Source of the DNA: Jiella pacifica
GTDB lineage: Bacteria; Pseudomonadota; Alphaproteobacteria; Rhizobiales; Rhizobiaceae
Direction: 5' to 3'
DNA: 64,000 bases
NCBI RefSeq assembly: GCF_010500815.1
Contig: NZ_JAAAMG010000007.1
Coordinates: 1-64,000, forward strand
Shown: piece after piece, positions 33,585-42,004 of the stretch
Layout of the letters: each line of letters opens with the position of its first letter
Position numbering within the stretch: the stretch's first letter is position 1
Notes under the pieces: generated by a model
What the model was told of the DNA's origin: nothing
Databases searched by the model: none
The model's input: only the letters and a program-made list of their open reading frames with translations
Translations under genes and position numbers: made by a program

Positions 33585-33612
33585 CGAAGAGTTAAGAAAT
33601 CGTTACTCTTCG
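33585..33612. promoter_or_regulatory. Imperfect inverted repeat just upstream of the ribosome binding site of the next gene
   Basis: CGAAGAGTTA (33585-33594) and TTACTCTTCG (33603-33612) pair at 9 of 10 positions around an 8-nt loop. The purine-rich ribosome binding site (AAAGAGAG, 33613-33620) and ATG 33625 follow immediately. It could be an operator or a 5'-UTR hairpin. Confidence 0.45.
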
Positions 33613-33624
33613 AAAGAGAGATCT

Positions 33625-34374
33625 ATGGCCCGCCAGAGCCTCTTCGCCGTGACGACGATCCTCGCGGTCGCCGCGACGAGCGTGCCTTTCACCATCGAAC
33701 GCGCCGGCGCGGAAGATGCCGGCCGGCAATTCGCGCAAAGCGATGCCGGCCAGCAGCGCTACCTGCGCGACGGCGGCGCCGTCCGCCTGCCATCGGAGCG
33801 CCGTTCGGGCGAACATCGCGGCGACCCGCTGAGGGCAGGCGACGTCCGCGCGGTCAACGGGATCGACCGCCTGACCGGCGGCGCCTCGACCGCCGATACG
33901 CTGCAGGAGTTCGACGAGGACAATCTCAACACCGCGCCGGACATCTATTCGACGAGCGAGCGGGAAGAGTTTCTCGAAGACGGCGGCAGCATCGATACCT
34001 CCGTTACCTATCGCGACGACGCGCCGGTGATCTATCGCGGCGGCATCCGGACCCTGCGCGGGCCCGCCGCCGGCCATTGGCGCCACGTCGTCGTCCAACC
34101 GGTGGACATCAGCAACCGCGGCTCCGTCAGCTTCCTCACCTCCGATGTCGGATACGAGCGCGGCAACCGGGGCTCCTATCGGCCCGGGCTGAACGCGCGG
34201 ACCGGCAGCGTGCGGACCCTGTCGGGCCCGAAGATCATCGACGTCGAGGCCGAGCGGCTCGACCGGCGGCCGATGCCGACCTCGGGGATCGAGACGATCT
34301 GGACCGGCGGCGCTAAGATCATCCGCATTGCCAGAGACTACCGGCGCGGCGACGAGGCCGCCTCACTGAAATAA
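33625..34374 (+). CDS. Secreted hypothetical protein, 249 residues
   Basis: No family is recognised. A signal peptide is likely (MARQSLFAVTTILAVAATSV, cleavage near AGAED). The mature protein is acidic and rich in Arg, Gly and Asp, with repeats of the type RDGGAVRLPSER, EDGGSIDTSVTYRDD and GGIRTLRGPAAGHW, and a C-terminal KIIRIARDYRRGDEA. No Cys and no transmembrane segment besides the signal. The hairpin at 33585 precedes the ribosome binding site. It stands alone between the DUF1513 gene and the convergent MBL gene. Confidence 0.7.
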   Translation: MARQSLFAVTTILAVAATSVPFTIERAGAEDAGRQFAQSDAGQQRYLRDGGAVRLPSERRSGEHRGDPLRAGDVRAVNGIDRLTGGASTADTLQEFDEDNLNTAPDIYSTSEREEFLEDGGSIDTSVTYRDDAPVIYRGGIRTLRGPAAGHWRHVVVQPVDISNRGSVSFLTSDVGYERGNRGSYRPGLNARTGSVRTLSGPKIIDVEAERLDRRPMPTSGIETIWTGGAKIIRIARDYRRGDEAASLK

Positions 34375-34446
34375 CAGGACTACCGACCGGCCGATGACGC
34401 ACGGCGACGCCCTCGCCGCGGACTTCGCCGGCCCGGCAGCCGCGCA

Positions 34447-35088
34447 TCAGAGCAGGAACGGATTGGTCCGCCGCTCGTCGCCGATGCGGCTTCCCGGCCC
34501 ATGGCCACAGAGGAAGCCGACGTCGTCCCCGAGCGGCAGCACCTTTTCCTTGATCGACCTGAGAAGCGTCGCATGGTCGCCGCCCGGCAAGTCCGTGCGG
34601 CCGATCGAGCCAGCGAACAGCACGTCGCCGAGATGGGCGAACTTCGCCGCGCGATGGAAGAAGATCACATGCCCCGGTGCATGGCCGGGCGTGTGGAAAA
34701 CCTCGAAGGAATGGCTGCCGAAGGAAAGCGTCTCGCCCTCCTCCAGCCAGCGGTCGGGCGTGCAGTTTTTCATGCCGCCGCCGAGGCCGAACATCTTCGA
34801 CTGCTCCTCGATCGAGCAAAGCAGCATCTGGTCGTCCTCGTGCGGGCCGACGATGGGAACGCCGGTCAGCGCCTTGAGGTCCATCGCCCCGCCGGCATGG
34901 TCGAGATGGCCATGGGTGAGCCAGATCTCCTTCAGCGCGATCCCGAGTACCTTCAACGCGGCAAAGACCTGATCGGCATCGCCGCCGGGATCGATCACCA
35001 CCCCGACCTTGTCGTCGGCGTCGAACAGGATGCAGCAATTCTGCTGGAACGGGGTGACCGGGACGATCTGGGCGCTGAGTTGGGTCAT
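34447..35088 (-). CDS. MBL-fold metallo-hydrolase (glyoxalase II-like)
   Basis: A 213-residue metallo-beta-lactamase-fold hydrolase with the metal motif THGHLDHAGG, a further ligand in HTPGHAPGHVIF, LGDVLFAGSIGRTDLPGGD and a C-terminal GHGPGSRIGDER. It is most like YcbL/glyoxalase II-type hydrolases acting on thioesters. ATG 35088 (MTQLSAQIVP) has the ribosome binding site AAAGGA; upstream in-frame ATGs at 35106 and 35151 are less likely. Confidence 0.85.
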   Translation of the reverse strand: MTQLSAQIVPVTPFQQNCCILFDADDKVGVVIDPGGDADQVFAALKVLGIALKEIWLTHGHLDHAGGAMDLKALTGVPIVGPHEDDQMLLCSIEEQSKMFGLGGGMKNCTPDRWLEEGETLSFGSHSFEVFHTPGHAPGHVIFFHRAAKFAHLGDVLFAGSIGRTDLPGGDHATLLRSIKEKVLPLGDDVGFLCGHGPGSRIGDERRTNPFLL

Positions 35089-35187
35089 CGGCGTCCTTTC
35101 ACTCATGGGCGGATGATTTTCATCGCGCGACGCGTTTACCGAAATGCACACCCTTGCATAATGCTCAAGAGGTGCTCGCGAGGCCGC

Positions 35188-36426
35188 CTAGCCTCCCCGG
35201 GTCTCGGCGTCCGCCACAGCAGATCTTATCATTGGCCGCAATACATTGATGAATGCGTTGACGCGTTCTCGAAGCCACTCGAACGCTGCAGAACGAGCCT
35301 CTGCCTGTTCCAGAGGCCCGGTCGCCAATGAATCGATAATCCGCGGCCGGTGGTACCGGTCTTGCTCCCTCCGGACGTGACCGCCAAGCTCTGTTTCGAC
35401 GGCCTGCCAGTTCTCGACCACTGCAAACATAGCCGCTTCACCGGGTGTATCGCGCTGCGCCGAGAGAAAAATGCCCACCTCCGATTTCCTGATGTCGCGG
35501 TAGACTGTCAACCAACAGCTCCCGCCAGGTGCGGGTAGAGAAAACGCCAGATAGCCCAAGCGAGCCGGATTTGGGATTGGCTGCTCGGGATCATCAAGCT
35601 TCAACCCCGTGAGAAACTCTTTCCAGAATTGTTGCTGTGCCGTCCCGAGGGCAAGGCGTTCGGGATCGATCTCCGCTCCGTCTGCCTCGGCCCCGATCTC
35701 GTTGAGTTTGTAACCATCGGGTAGTGAGACGACCTCACGGGTGAGATTTACCGTGCGGGCCAAGAGCCGCGGAACGACCAAGCGAGCGCCATCCGGCATT
35801 CTGTAGATCGGCAACTCGACCAAGCCGAGTGAGAAGTGAAGACCAGCGTAGCGTTGAATATATTCGGTGATCGCTTCGACGCCTTCACGAATTCCATCGC
35901 CGACGATCAGCAGGAGAAACCGGCCGTTCCGGAGGTTTCGAGTCAGCGAATCGTTGAAGGTCACCTCATCGACATCCTGTGACACCTTTTGAACCAGCGC
36001 GAAGAGCGAGTTGCCTTGCAATCCCAGCCGCTTGTTTACCTCACGCTGCATATCGGAAGAGGACCAACGACTTAGCTCCTTGGCATAGTCGAGAATCTGC
36101 CCGACGACTTCTCTTCGGCCTTCCGGGTTTCGCCAAAGTTTGCATTCCACGATCACCGGCAGCCCGGAGGGGGTGACCATCAAATTATCAATAGCGCCGG
36201 CAGGGGTGTAAAGTTCGCGACAAATTGGCACCGGGCCCTCGAAGGTCGCATCGATCTCCGAAATTGGCAGGCACTCGGGAAATTGGTGTACCAGAGCCTG
36301 TATGTCCGCTTCGCTGACGGCGCCGATGCGTTCAACGAGGGAGATCGGTTCCAGCGTCGCTGCCTTCGAAGCACCTTGGCCGAGGAAAACAGGGCTGCGT
36401 TGCTGCCGCGTCAAAATAGACTCCAA
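35188..36426 (-). CDS. PD-(D/E)XK nuclease-like protein of unknown role
   Basis: A 412-residue protein. Residues about 77-115 carry a nuclease-like core: GAIDNLMVTPSGLPVIVECK followed by LWRNPEGRREVVGQILDYAK. The Asp and the Glu-x-Lys fit the PD-(D/E)XK arrangement. The rest is unassigned, with QQFWKEFLTGL near residue 280 and a C-terminal helical stretch of DUF4268 flavour. GC is lower and codon use is more relaxed than in neighbouring genes, which suggests transfer. No methylase or partner gene is adjacent. A defence or repair role is possible but unsupported. Confidence 0.6.
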   Translation of the reverse strand: MESILTRQQRSPVFLGQGASKAATLEPISLVERIGAVSEADIQALVHQFPECLPISEIDATFEGPVPICRELYTPAGAIDNLMVTPSGLPVIVECKLWRNPEGRREVVGQILDYAKELSRWSSSDMQREVNKRLGLQGNSLFALVQKVSQDVDEVTFNDSLTRNLRNGRFLLLIVGDGIREGVEAITEYIQRYAGLHFSLGLVELPIYRMPDGARLVVPRLLARTVNLTREVVSLPDGYKLNEIGAEADGAEIDPERLALGTAQQQFWKEFLTGLKLDDPEQPIPNPARLGYLAFSLPAPGGSCWLTVYRDIRKSEVGIFLSAQRDTPGEAAMFAVVENWQAVETELGGHVRREQDRYHRPRIIDSLATGPLEQAEARSAAFEWLRERVNAFINVLRPMIRSAVADAETRGG

Positions 36427-36569
36427 TATGCAGAAGTGACGGCCATCACTAAGCGGCCACAGCCTTGAATATCAGCTATTTAGAGTTGCCGAAAGAGAGT
36501 TGCGGGTTGCTTTCGAAGCTTCCGCGTCAATCGTCCCAAGGCACATCGTTGCCGCACCGAAGGCCGGGC

Positions 36570-37241
36570 TTATTTCACCCCGAACCAGATCAGGTGCCGC
36601 GCCCCTCGCTTGCCGCGGTGGGCCTTGACGCGGATCTCTTCCACCGCGAAGCCGCCGCGCCTGAACCTTGCGGCGAAGCGCTCGTCGGGCCCTTGCGACC
36701 AGACTGCAAGGACGCCGCCGGACTTCAGCGCCCGGCGCGCCTCGCCGAGCCCTTTGCCCGTATAGAGCGCGTCATTGGCATCGCTGGTCAGCCCCTCCGG
36801 CCCGTTGTCGACGTCGAGCAGGATTGCGTCGAAGCGTGATGTCGCCTCGCCGATGACCGCCGCGACGTCGCGGACGACGATCTCGACACGCGGATCGTCG
36901 AGGCTGCCGGCATGGAGGTGCGCCATCGGCCCGCGGGCCCATTCCACCACGGCGGGCACCAGCTCGACGACGACGATGCGGGCGTCAGCGGGAGCGACGG
37001 CGAGAAGCGCGCGCAGGGTAAAACCCATGCCGAGGCCGCCGACGAGGATGGTCGGCGACGGGCGCCCGGCGATCTTCTCGACCGAGAGCTTCGCCAGCGC
37101 CTCTTCCGAGCCCGACAGCCGGCTGTTCATCAGCTCGATCCGCCCCAGCATGATCGAATACTCAGTGCCGCGGCGCATCAGCTTCATATCGCCGCTGGCG
37201 CCGGGGATCTGCGTCGTCGCGAGGTGTTCCCAGGGGATCAT
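36570..37241 (-). CDS. Spermidine-synthase-like methyltransferase-fold protein
   Basis: A 223-residue Rossmann-fold protein with the SAM-binding-like loop PTILVGGLGMGFTLRALLAV, acidic ARIVVVELVPAVVEWARG and RFDAILLDVDNGPEGLTSD. It resembles spermidine-synthase-like proteins that lack the tetramerisation domain. Substrate unknown. The frame opens at TTG 37247; ATG 37241 is chosen. Confidence 0.8.
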   Translation of the reverse strand: MIPWEHLATTQIPGASGDMKLMRRGTEYSIMLGRIELMNSRLSGSEEALAKLSVEKIAGRPSPTILVGGLGMGFTLRALLAVAPADARIVVVELVPAVVEWARGPMAHLHAGSLDDPRVEIVVRDVAAVIGEATSRFDAILLDVDNGPEGLTSDANDALYTGKGLGEARRALKSGGVLAVWSQGPDERFAARFRRGGFAVEEIRVKAHRGKRGARHLIWFGVK

Positions 37242-37565
37242 CGGCAAAGGTCTTCGTCATTGGAGGATCGCATCGGCCGCTCGGCCACATTGCAAGCCGC
37301 CCTCTTGTCATCGAAACGGCTGCACTGCCAAGGGGTGCGGTGTCGATTCGCCCGCCCGCCCATCCCGCCGGCCGATCCCGGCGAGGTCCCTGACATTCTG
37401 TCACGATTGCAGTTGCCGCCCGCCGCAAAGCGCCATAGAGCTCGCGCCGGGCGTGCACTTTCATCAAGCAGTCTGCTAGCCAGAGCCTTCGGCCGATCCG
37501 GCGCCCGGATTGGCTGCGGCGACCAGCGTCGCCGGCCACTGGCACGCAGGAAATCGAGCCGAACG
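37242..37565. other. Intergenic region with no supported gene
   Basis: A 324-nt divergent region between the spermidine-synthase-like gene and the DMT transporter. No RNA gene, repeat or clear operator was seen; open frames here are unsupported GC-rich shadows. Promoters for both genes should lie here. Confidence 0.4.
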
Positions 37566-38492
37566 ATGACCGCCCGCATCCATTCCGCCGCCCCGCTCGT
37601 CGGCACCGTCACCCTCGGCGTCGTCCTGATGCTGATCGGCGACTTCATGTTCGCGCTGAACGACGCCATGGGCAAATGGCTGGTCGCCAGCTTCTCGGTC
37701 GGGCAGATCCTGCTCATCCGTTCGCTGGGGGCGTTTCTGATCCTCGGGCCGCTGCTCGTGCGCCAGGGCAAGGCCGCCCTGTTCAAGGCCGAGCGGCCGT
37801 GGCTCCAGGCGGCTCGCACAGCATGCGCCACGGCCGATACCGGCCTGTTCTACGCCGCCGTCGCGACCATGCCACTTGCCGACGTCATGACCTTCTACAT
37901 GGCCGGGCCGATCTACGTCGCGGCGATCTCCCACGTCTTTCTCGGCGAAAAGGTCGGCTGGCGGCGCTGGCTGGCGATCATCGTCGGCTTCGCCGGCGTG
38001 GTCGTCGCGCTGCAGCCCTCCTCGGCCTCCCTCTCTCTCGCCTCGCTCTTCGCCTTCTTCGGCAGCATCACCTTCGCCATGACGCTGATCCTCGCCCGGA
38101 CGCTGCGCAAGACCAGCGACGCGACCCTGGTCGGCTGGCAGACGCTCGCCGCTCTCGTCGCCGGGGCCGTCATGACGTTGGCTACGACATGGGTGACGCC
38201 TTCGGCCCTCGATCTCGGCGCCCTGCTGCTGCTCGGCATCGTCTCCTGTTCGGCCCACATGCTGATCACCCGCGCCCTGAAGCTCGCCCCCGCCTCGACG
38301 CTGGCGCCGCTGCAATACACGCTGCTGCTGTGGGCCGCGGTGTTCGGCTTCGTCTTTTTCGGCAATCTGCCGACGCCGCAGGTGCTCGTCGGCGCGGTGA
38401 TCATCATCGTCGCCGGCCTCTTCCTGATCCATCGCCAGAAAGTGGTCGACGACGGCGTTCCGCCGAAGACCGTGCCGCGCACACTGCATTGA
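37566..38492 (+). CDS. EamA/DMT-family transporter
   Basis: A 308-residue inner-membrane protein with about ten transmembrane segments in two EamA repeats (GDFMFALNDAMGKWLVASF in the first, GIVSCSAHMLITRALKLAPA in the second). The family exports metabolites or drugs; the substrate is not readable from sequence. ATG 37566 (MTARIHSAAP) was chosen. A hairpin terminator follows at 38571. Confidence 0.85.
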   Translation: MTARIHSAAPLVGTVTLGVVLMLIGDFMFALNDAMGKWLVASFSVGQILLIRSLGAFLILGPLLVRQGKAALFKAERPWLQAARTACATADTGLFYAAVATMPLADVMTFYMAGPIYVAAISHVFLGEKVGWRRWLAIIVGFAGVVVALQPSSASLSLASLFAFFGSITFAMTLILARTLRKTSDATLVGWQTLAALVAGAVMTLATTWVTPSALDLGALLLLGIVSCSAHMLITRALKLAPASTLAPLQYTLLLWAAVFGFVFFGNLPTPQVLVGAVIIIVAGLFLIHRQKVVDDGVPPKTVPRTLH

Positions 38493-38570
38493 GGTGCCGC
38501 GCGGCCGGCGGTATGCTTCGTCGGCGTCCGCGTCAGGGGCGTCGCAGGCGGGAAGATACCGGGAATGAGA

Positions 38571-38608
38571 ACGGGCCCCCGCCGATCCGGCAGAAGCCCG
38601 TCGTTTTT
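38571..38608 (+). terminator. Rho-independent terminator after the DMT gene
   Basis: ACGGGC (38571-38576) pairs with GCCCGT (38596-38601), followed by CG and five T residues (38604-38608). It lies between the convergent DMT and ilvE genes. Confidence 0.55.
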
Positions 38609-38631
38609 CTTCGAATTGCAATCGGCCTTGC

Positions 38632-39522
38632 TTATTCCGCCGCCGCACGCTTTGGCATCACCTCGTCGGCATAGTCGTCGACCAGACGCTTGGAGATCGC
38701 CCCCGGCGTGAACCGCCAGTCGGCGATCTCCGAGACCGGGGTCACCTCGGCGGCGGTGCCGGTGAGGAAGCACTCGGAAAAGCCCGACAGCTCCTCCGGC
38801 ATGATCGCCCGCTCGACCACTTCGATGCCGCGGCGTTTCGCAAGGTCGATGACCGTGCGCCGGGTGATGCCGTCGAGGAAGCAGTCGGCCGTCGGCGTGT
38901 GGATGACGCCGTCCTTGACGAAGAAGACGTTGGCGCCGGTCGCCTCGGCCACCCGGCCGCGCCAGTCGAGCATGAGGGCGTCGGCGTAACCCTTCGCCTC
39001 GGCCGCATGCTTGGAGATGGTGCAGATCATGTAGAGGCCGGCCGCCTTCGACTTCGACGGCGCGGTCATCGGGTCCGGCCGGCGATATTGCGCGAGATCG
39101 AGCCGGATGCCCTTCATCTTCTGCTCGGGGTCGAAATAGCTCGGCCACTGCCAGCTGGCGATGGCGACGTTGATGCGATTGTTCTGGGCGGAAACGCCCA
39201 TCATCTCCGAGCCGCGCCAGGCGATCGGCCTGACATAGGCGTCGGAAAGGCCCTGGCGGGACAACAGCTCGTTCGTCGCCGCGTCGATCTCGTCGGCGGT
39301 GTAAGGCACCTTGAAGCCGAGGATCCGCCCCGATTCGATCAGCCGATCGGTGTGGGCGCGCAGCTTGAAGACCTCGCCGCCATAGGCGCGCTCGCCTTCG
39401 AAGACGGCGCTCGCATAGTGCAGACCGTGCGTCAGGACGTGGATCTTGGCGTCCTTCCAGGCGACGAACTCGCCGTTGAACCAGATTTCGCCATCGAGTT
39501 GATCGAATGGAACCGCGCTCAT
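38632..39522 (-). CDS. ilvE: Branched-chain amino acid aminotransferase
   Basis: Interconverts branched-chain 2-oxo acids and leucine, isoleucine and valine with glutamate, using PLP. The 296-residue class IV aminotransferase has LTHGLHYASAVFEGERAY, YVRPIAWRGSEMMGV, the PLP lysine region SKAAGLYMICTISKHAAEAK, ADALMLDWRGRVAEATGANV and a C-terminal EVTPVSEIADW. It is divergent from the MarR regulator. Confidence 0.93.
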   Translation of the reverse strand: MSAVPFDQLDGEIWFNGEFVAWKDAKIHVLTHGLHYASAVFEGERAYGGEVFKLRAHTDRLIESGRILGFKVPYTADEIDAATNELLSRQGLSDAYVRPIAWRGSEMMGVSAQNNRINVAIASWQWPSYFDPEQKMKGIRLDLAQYRRPDPMTAPSKSKAAGLYMICTISKHAAEAKGYADALMLDWRGRVAEATGANVFFVKDGVIHTPTADCFLDGITRRTVIDLAKRRGIEVVERAIMPEELSGFSECFLTGTAAEVTPVSEIADWRFTPGAISKRLVDDYADEVMPKRAAAE

Positions 39523-39714
39523 GGTGTTTCCAGCGCCACTAGCCGGGCGCTCTCCCTAGATTGCCGTTGGACGTGGCATCACACTGCGGGCAGAATTGAC
39601 GCGGACGCAATGCGAAAGGACGGCGATTGATGATATCTGCTCGGTGCCGCGAAGCGGTATCGCGCGGTTTCCACATCCAGAATGCCGGTGTAACAATAAA
39701 CGAAAATTACGTCA

Positions 39715-40281
39715 ATGGTGCTGACCTATCTTATGGACATTCCGGCCGTTCGAAGCGAGGCGGCACGCGAAGGCGAGCGCGCCATCGTGCGTGATCCGCT
39801 GCCGACGCAGGGCCTGCTCGACTTCCGCGTCATCGAGCTGTTCTTCTTCGCCTATCGGGAATTCACCGCGGATGCCGATTCGATCCTCGAGCGTTACGGC
39901 TTCGGCCGGGCGCATCACCGGGTCCTGCATTTCGTCAACCGCGATCCGGGCCTGACCATCGCCGAACTCCTGGAGATCCTGCAGATCACCAAGCAATCGC
40001 TGTCGCGGGTCTTGCGTCAGCTGATCGACGAGGATTTCATCTGCCAGCTTCCCGGCGACGAAGACCGGCGCCAGCGCCGGCTGTATCCGACGAAGAAGGG
40101 GCGCGCGCTGGCGGTCGAACTCTCCGAGGCGCAGGCCCGCCGCATCGACGCCTCGCTCGCCAAGACCACGGACGAGGACATGCGGCCGATCGCCTCCTTC
40201 CTGAAGGCCATGGCATCCGATCGCGCCTCCGCCCGCGACTGGTTCGAGCGCAAGGACATCACGTGGAAAGATCCGGAATGA
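39715..40281 (+). CDS. MarR-family regulator (PetP-like)
   Basis: A 188-residue regulator with a winged helix-turn-helix: FGRAHHRVLHFVNRDPGLTI, then ELLEILQITKQSLSRVLRQL and the wing PGDEDRRQRRLYPTKKG. It is translationally coupled (ATGA) to the response regulator. This MarR plus OmpR-type pair matches the PetP/PetR arrangement of alphaproteobacteria, and the divergent ilvE is a common neighbour. ATG 39733 is an alternative start. Confidence 0.85.
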   Translation: MVLTYLMDIPAVRSEAAREGERAIVRDPLPTQGLLDFRVIELFFFAYREFTADADSILERYGFGRAHHRVLHFVNRDPGLTIAELLEILQITKQSLSRVLRQLIDEDFICQLPGDEDRRQRRLYPTKKGRALAVELSEAQARRIDASLAKTTDEDMRPIASFLKAMASDRASARDWFERKDITWKDPE

Positions 40282-41015
40282 CCGAGCTCGAGCCCGAGAC
40301 CGAAAGCATCGCAGAGATCGTCCCGAACGGCATCGGCGACGACGCCCCGCACATTCTCATCGTCGACGACGACCGGCGTATCCGCTCGCTGCTCTCCCGC
40401 TTCCTCGCCGAAAAGCGCTTCCGCGTCTCGGTCGCCGCAGACGCCGCCGAGGCGCGGCGGATCCTTTCCGGCCTCGACTTCGATCTGGTCGTCGTCGACG
40501 TGATGATGCCGGGCGAGAACGGCATCGACCTCGTCCGCTCGATCCGCAAGACCCGCGACGCGCCGATCCTGATGCTGACCGCCCGCTCGGAGACCGAACA
40601 CCGGATCGAGGGGCTGGAGGCCGGCGCCGACGACTATCTGCCCAAGCCCTTCGACCCGCGCGAACTCCTGCTGCGGATCAACAACATCCTGAAACGCGGC
40701 GGCCCGCAGCCGGTGACGAAGCTCGAACACGTCCGCTTCGGGCCCTTCACCTTCTCGCTTTCCAAGCGCGAACTGAAGCGCGGCGCGGAGATCATCCGCC
40801 TGACCGAACGCGAACAGGAAATCATGGCGCAGTTCGCCGCCAAGGCCGGGGAAACCATCCCGCGGCTGGAGCTCCTCGGGGAGGAGAGCGAGGTGGGCGA
40901 GCGCACCGTCGACGTCCAGATCAACCGGCTGCGGCGCAAGATCGAGCAGGACCCGACCAACCCGATGTGGCTGCAGACGGTGCGCGGCATCGGTTATCGG
41001 CTGAACATCGATTGA
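40278..41015 (+). CDS. OmpR-family response regulator (PetR-like)
   Basis: A 245-residue response regulator. The receiver domain has ILIVDDDRRIRSLL (acidic pocket), VVVDVMMPGENGIDLV with the phospho-acceptor Asp, and DYLPKPFDPRELLLR. The C-terminal winged helix DNA-binding domain has FSKRELKRG-like SKRELKRGAEIIRLTERE, TVDVQINRLRRKIE and QTVRGIGYRLN. It overlaps the MarR gene by 4 nt. Its probable sensor kinase is at 42005, separated by a toxin-antitoxin pair. Confidence 0.92.
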   Translation: MTELEPETESIAEIVPNGIGDDAPHILIVDDDRRIRSLLSRFLAEKRFRVSVAADAAEARRILSGLDFDLVVVDVMMPGENGIDLVRSIRKTRDAPILMLTARSETEHRIEGLEAGADDYLPKPFDPRELLLRINNILKRGGPQPVTKLEHVRFGPFTFSLSKRELKRGAEIIRLTEREQEIMAQFAAKAGETIPRLELLGEESEVGERTVDVQINRLRRKIEQDPTNPMWLQTVRGIGYRLNID

Positions 41016-41140
41016 AGGGGCGGCGTCGGCGGCGGGTCATGCTTCGAAGTCGAAATCGTCGTCGAGATCTGGTTGCCGTTTGGACCGATCGCCAATTCGG
41101 AATATGTTAGTGATATCGGCATCGACGGAGAGTGAGGATC

Positions 41141-41530
41141 ATGACGGATACCGATCATCACTCCAGCGGCCGCAGCTGGAGCAGTGACGAAACCCGGCAG
41201 TTGAGACGAGCTGCCGAGCACTTGGCAGCTCGTACGGGTGCCGAAGCAGTCGTATTGTTCGGCAGCCGGGCTCGCGGCGACAACGCTCAAGACAGCGATT
41301 GGGACCTTTGCGTGATCCTTCCCGACGACGTAGAACCGGGACGGTACAACGCCGTGAATCTGTGGCTCGAGGCTTCGAACTTCGGGCTCCCCATCCAGGT
41401 TTTCCCGATCCGCCGATCAGCCTTTATCGAGCGATCGTCGGACATCAACAGCTTGAGCCACGATGTCCTGAGAGACGGTCTTCCAATCGTCGGACGCTTG
41501 GAAGGCGCTTATCGAATCGAGGCGGCGTGA
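41141..41530 (+). CDS. MNT-domain nucleotidyltransferase antitoxin
   Basis: A 129-residue minimal nucleotidyltransferase with the motif VVLFGSRARGDNAQDSDWDL (GSxxxG and SDxDL). In MNT-HEPN pairs this protein neutralises the HEPN partner, often by attaching AMP to it. The start is ATG 41141, with GTGAGG before it. It overlaps the HEPN gene by 4 nt (GTGA). The pair interrupts the two-component gene order, and its codon use is less GC-rich than the flanking genes. Confidence 0.83.
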   Translation: MTDTDHHSSGRSWSSDETRQLRRAAEHLAARTGAEAVVLFGSRARGDNAQDSDWDLCVILPDDVEPGRYNAVNLWLEASNFGLPIQVFPIRRSAFIERSSDINSLSHDVLRDGLPIVGRLEGAYRIEAA

Positions 41531-41940
41531 ACGCAAAGGAATGGATCAGGAAAGCGGACGGGGACCTCGACGCAGTTCGCAGGTCGCTCGTCCCAGACCC
41601 GGACATCAACGAAGAGGTTGCAGCCTACCATATCCAGCAGGCAGCGGAAAAACTCCTGAAGGCGGCCTTGGTCCACCATGGAATCGCCTATCCTCGCGGA
41701 TCCGGTGGTCATGATCTCCGGTTGTGCGCGAAACTCCTTCCGGTCAACTTTGAGCTTCGCCATGAAGCTGGCATTCTCGTGCCATTTTCTCCGTGGGGCA
41801 CGGCCTTCCGATATCCTGACGATGATCCGGCAACAGCTGCGCCGCTGCCGACAAGGTCCGAACTCGAGTCTGCGTCGATCGCTGTCGGCAATTTCCGTGA
41901 CAGATTGGTCAACCTGATCGACCCGGCTCAGGAATCATAG
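41527..41940 (+). CDS. HEPN-domain toxin (MNT-HEPN pair)
   Basis: A 137-residue all-helical HEPN protein. It starts VNAKEWIRKADGDLDAVRRS and has the family core AAYHIQQAAEKLLKAALVHH. An R-x4-H arrangement (RGSGGH) followed by DLRLCAKLL is where HEPN ribonucleases carry their active site. It starts at GTG 41527, which overlaps the antitoxin stop. The predicted role is RNA cleavage when released from the antitoxin. It is followed 65 nt later by the sensor kinase. Confidence 0.82.
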   Translation: MNAKEWIRKADGDLDAVRRSLVPDPDINEEVAAYHIQQAAEKLLKAALVHHGIAYPRGSGGHDLRLCAKLLPVNFELRHEAGILVPFSPWGTAFRYPDDDPATAAPLPTRSELESASIAVGNFRDRLVNLIDPAQES

Positions 41941-42004
41941 CCGCGGACTGAGATTTGGGACGTTCGAGCCAAGGCTCGCCTTTCACCGTTTGGCGTTTCC
42001 CCCC

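Noticed and set aside
37242-37565. Coding potential on the minus strand in the DMT upstream region
   Set aside because: The frame has no ribosome binding site, an unlikely composition and overlaps both flanking genes.
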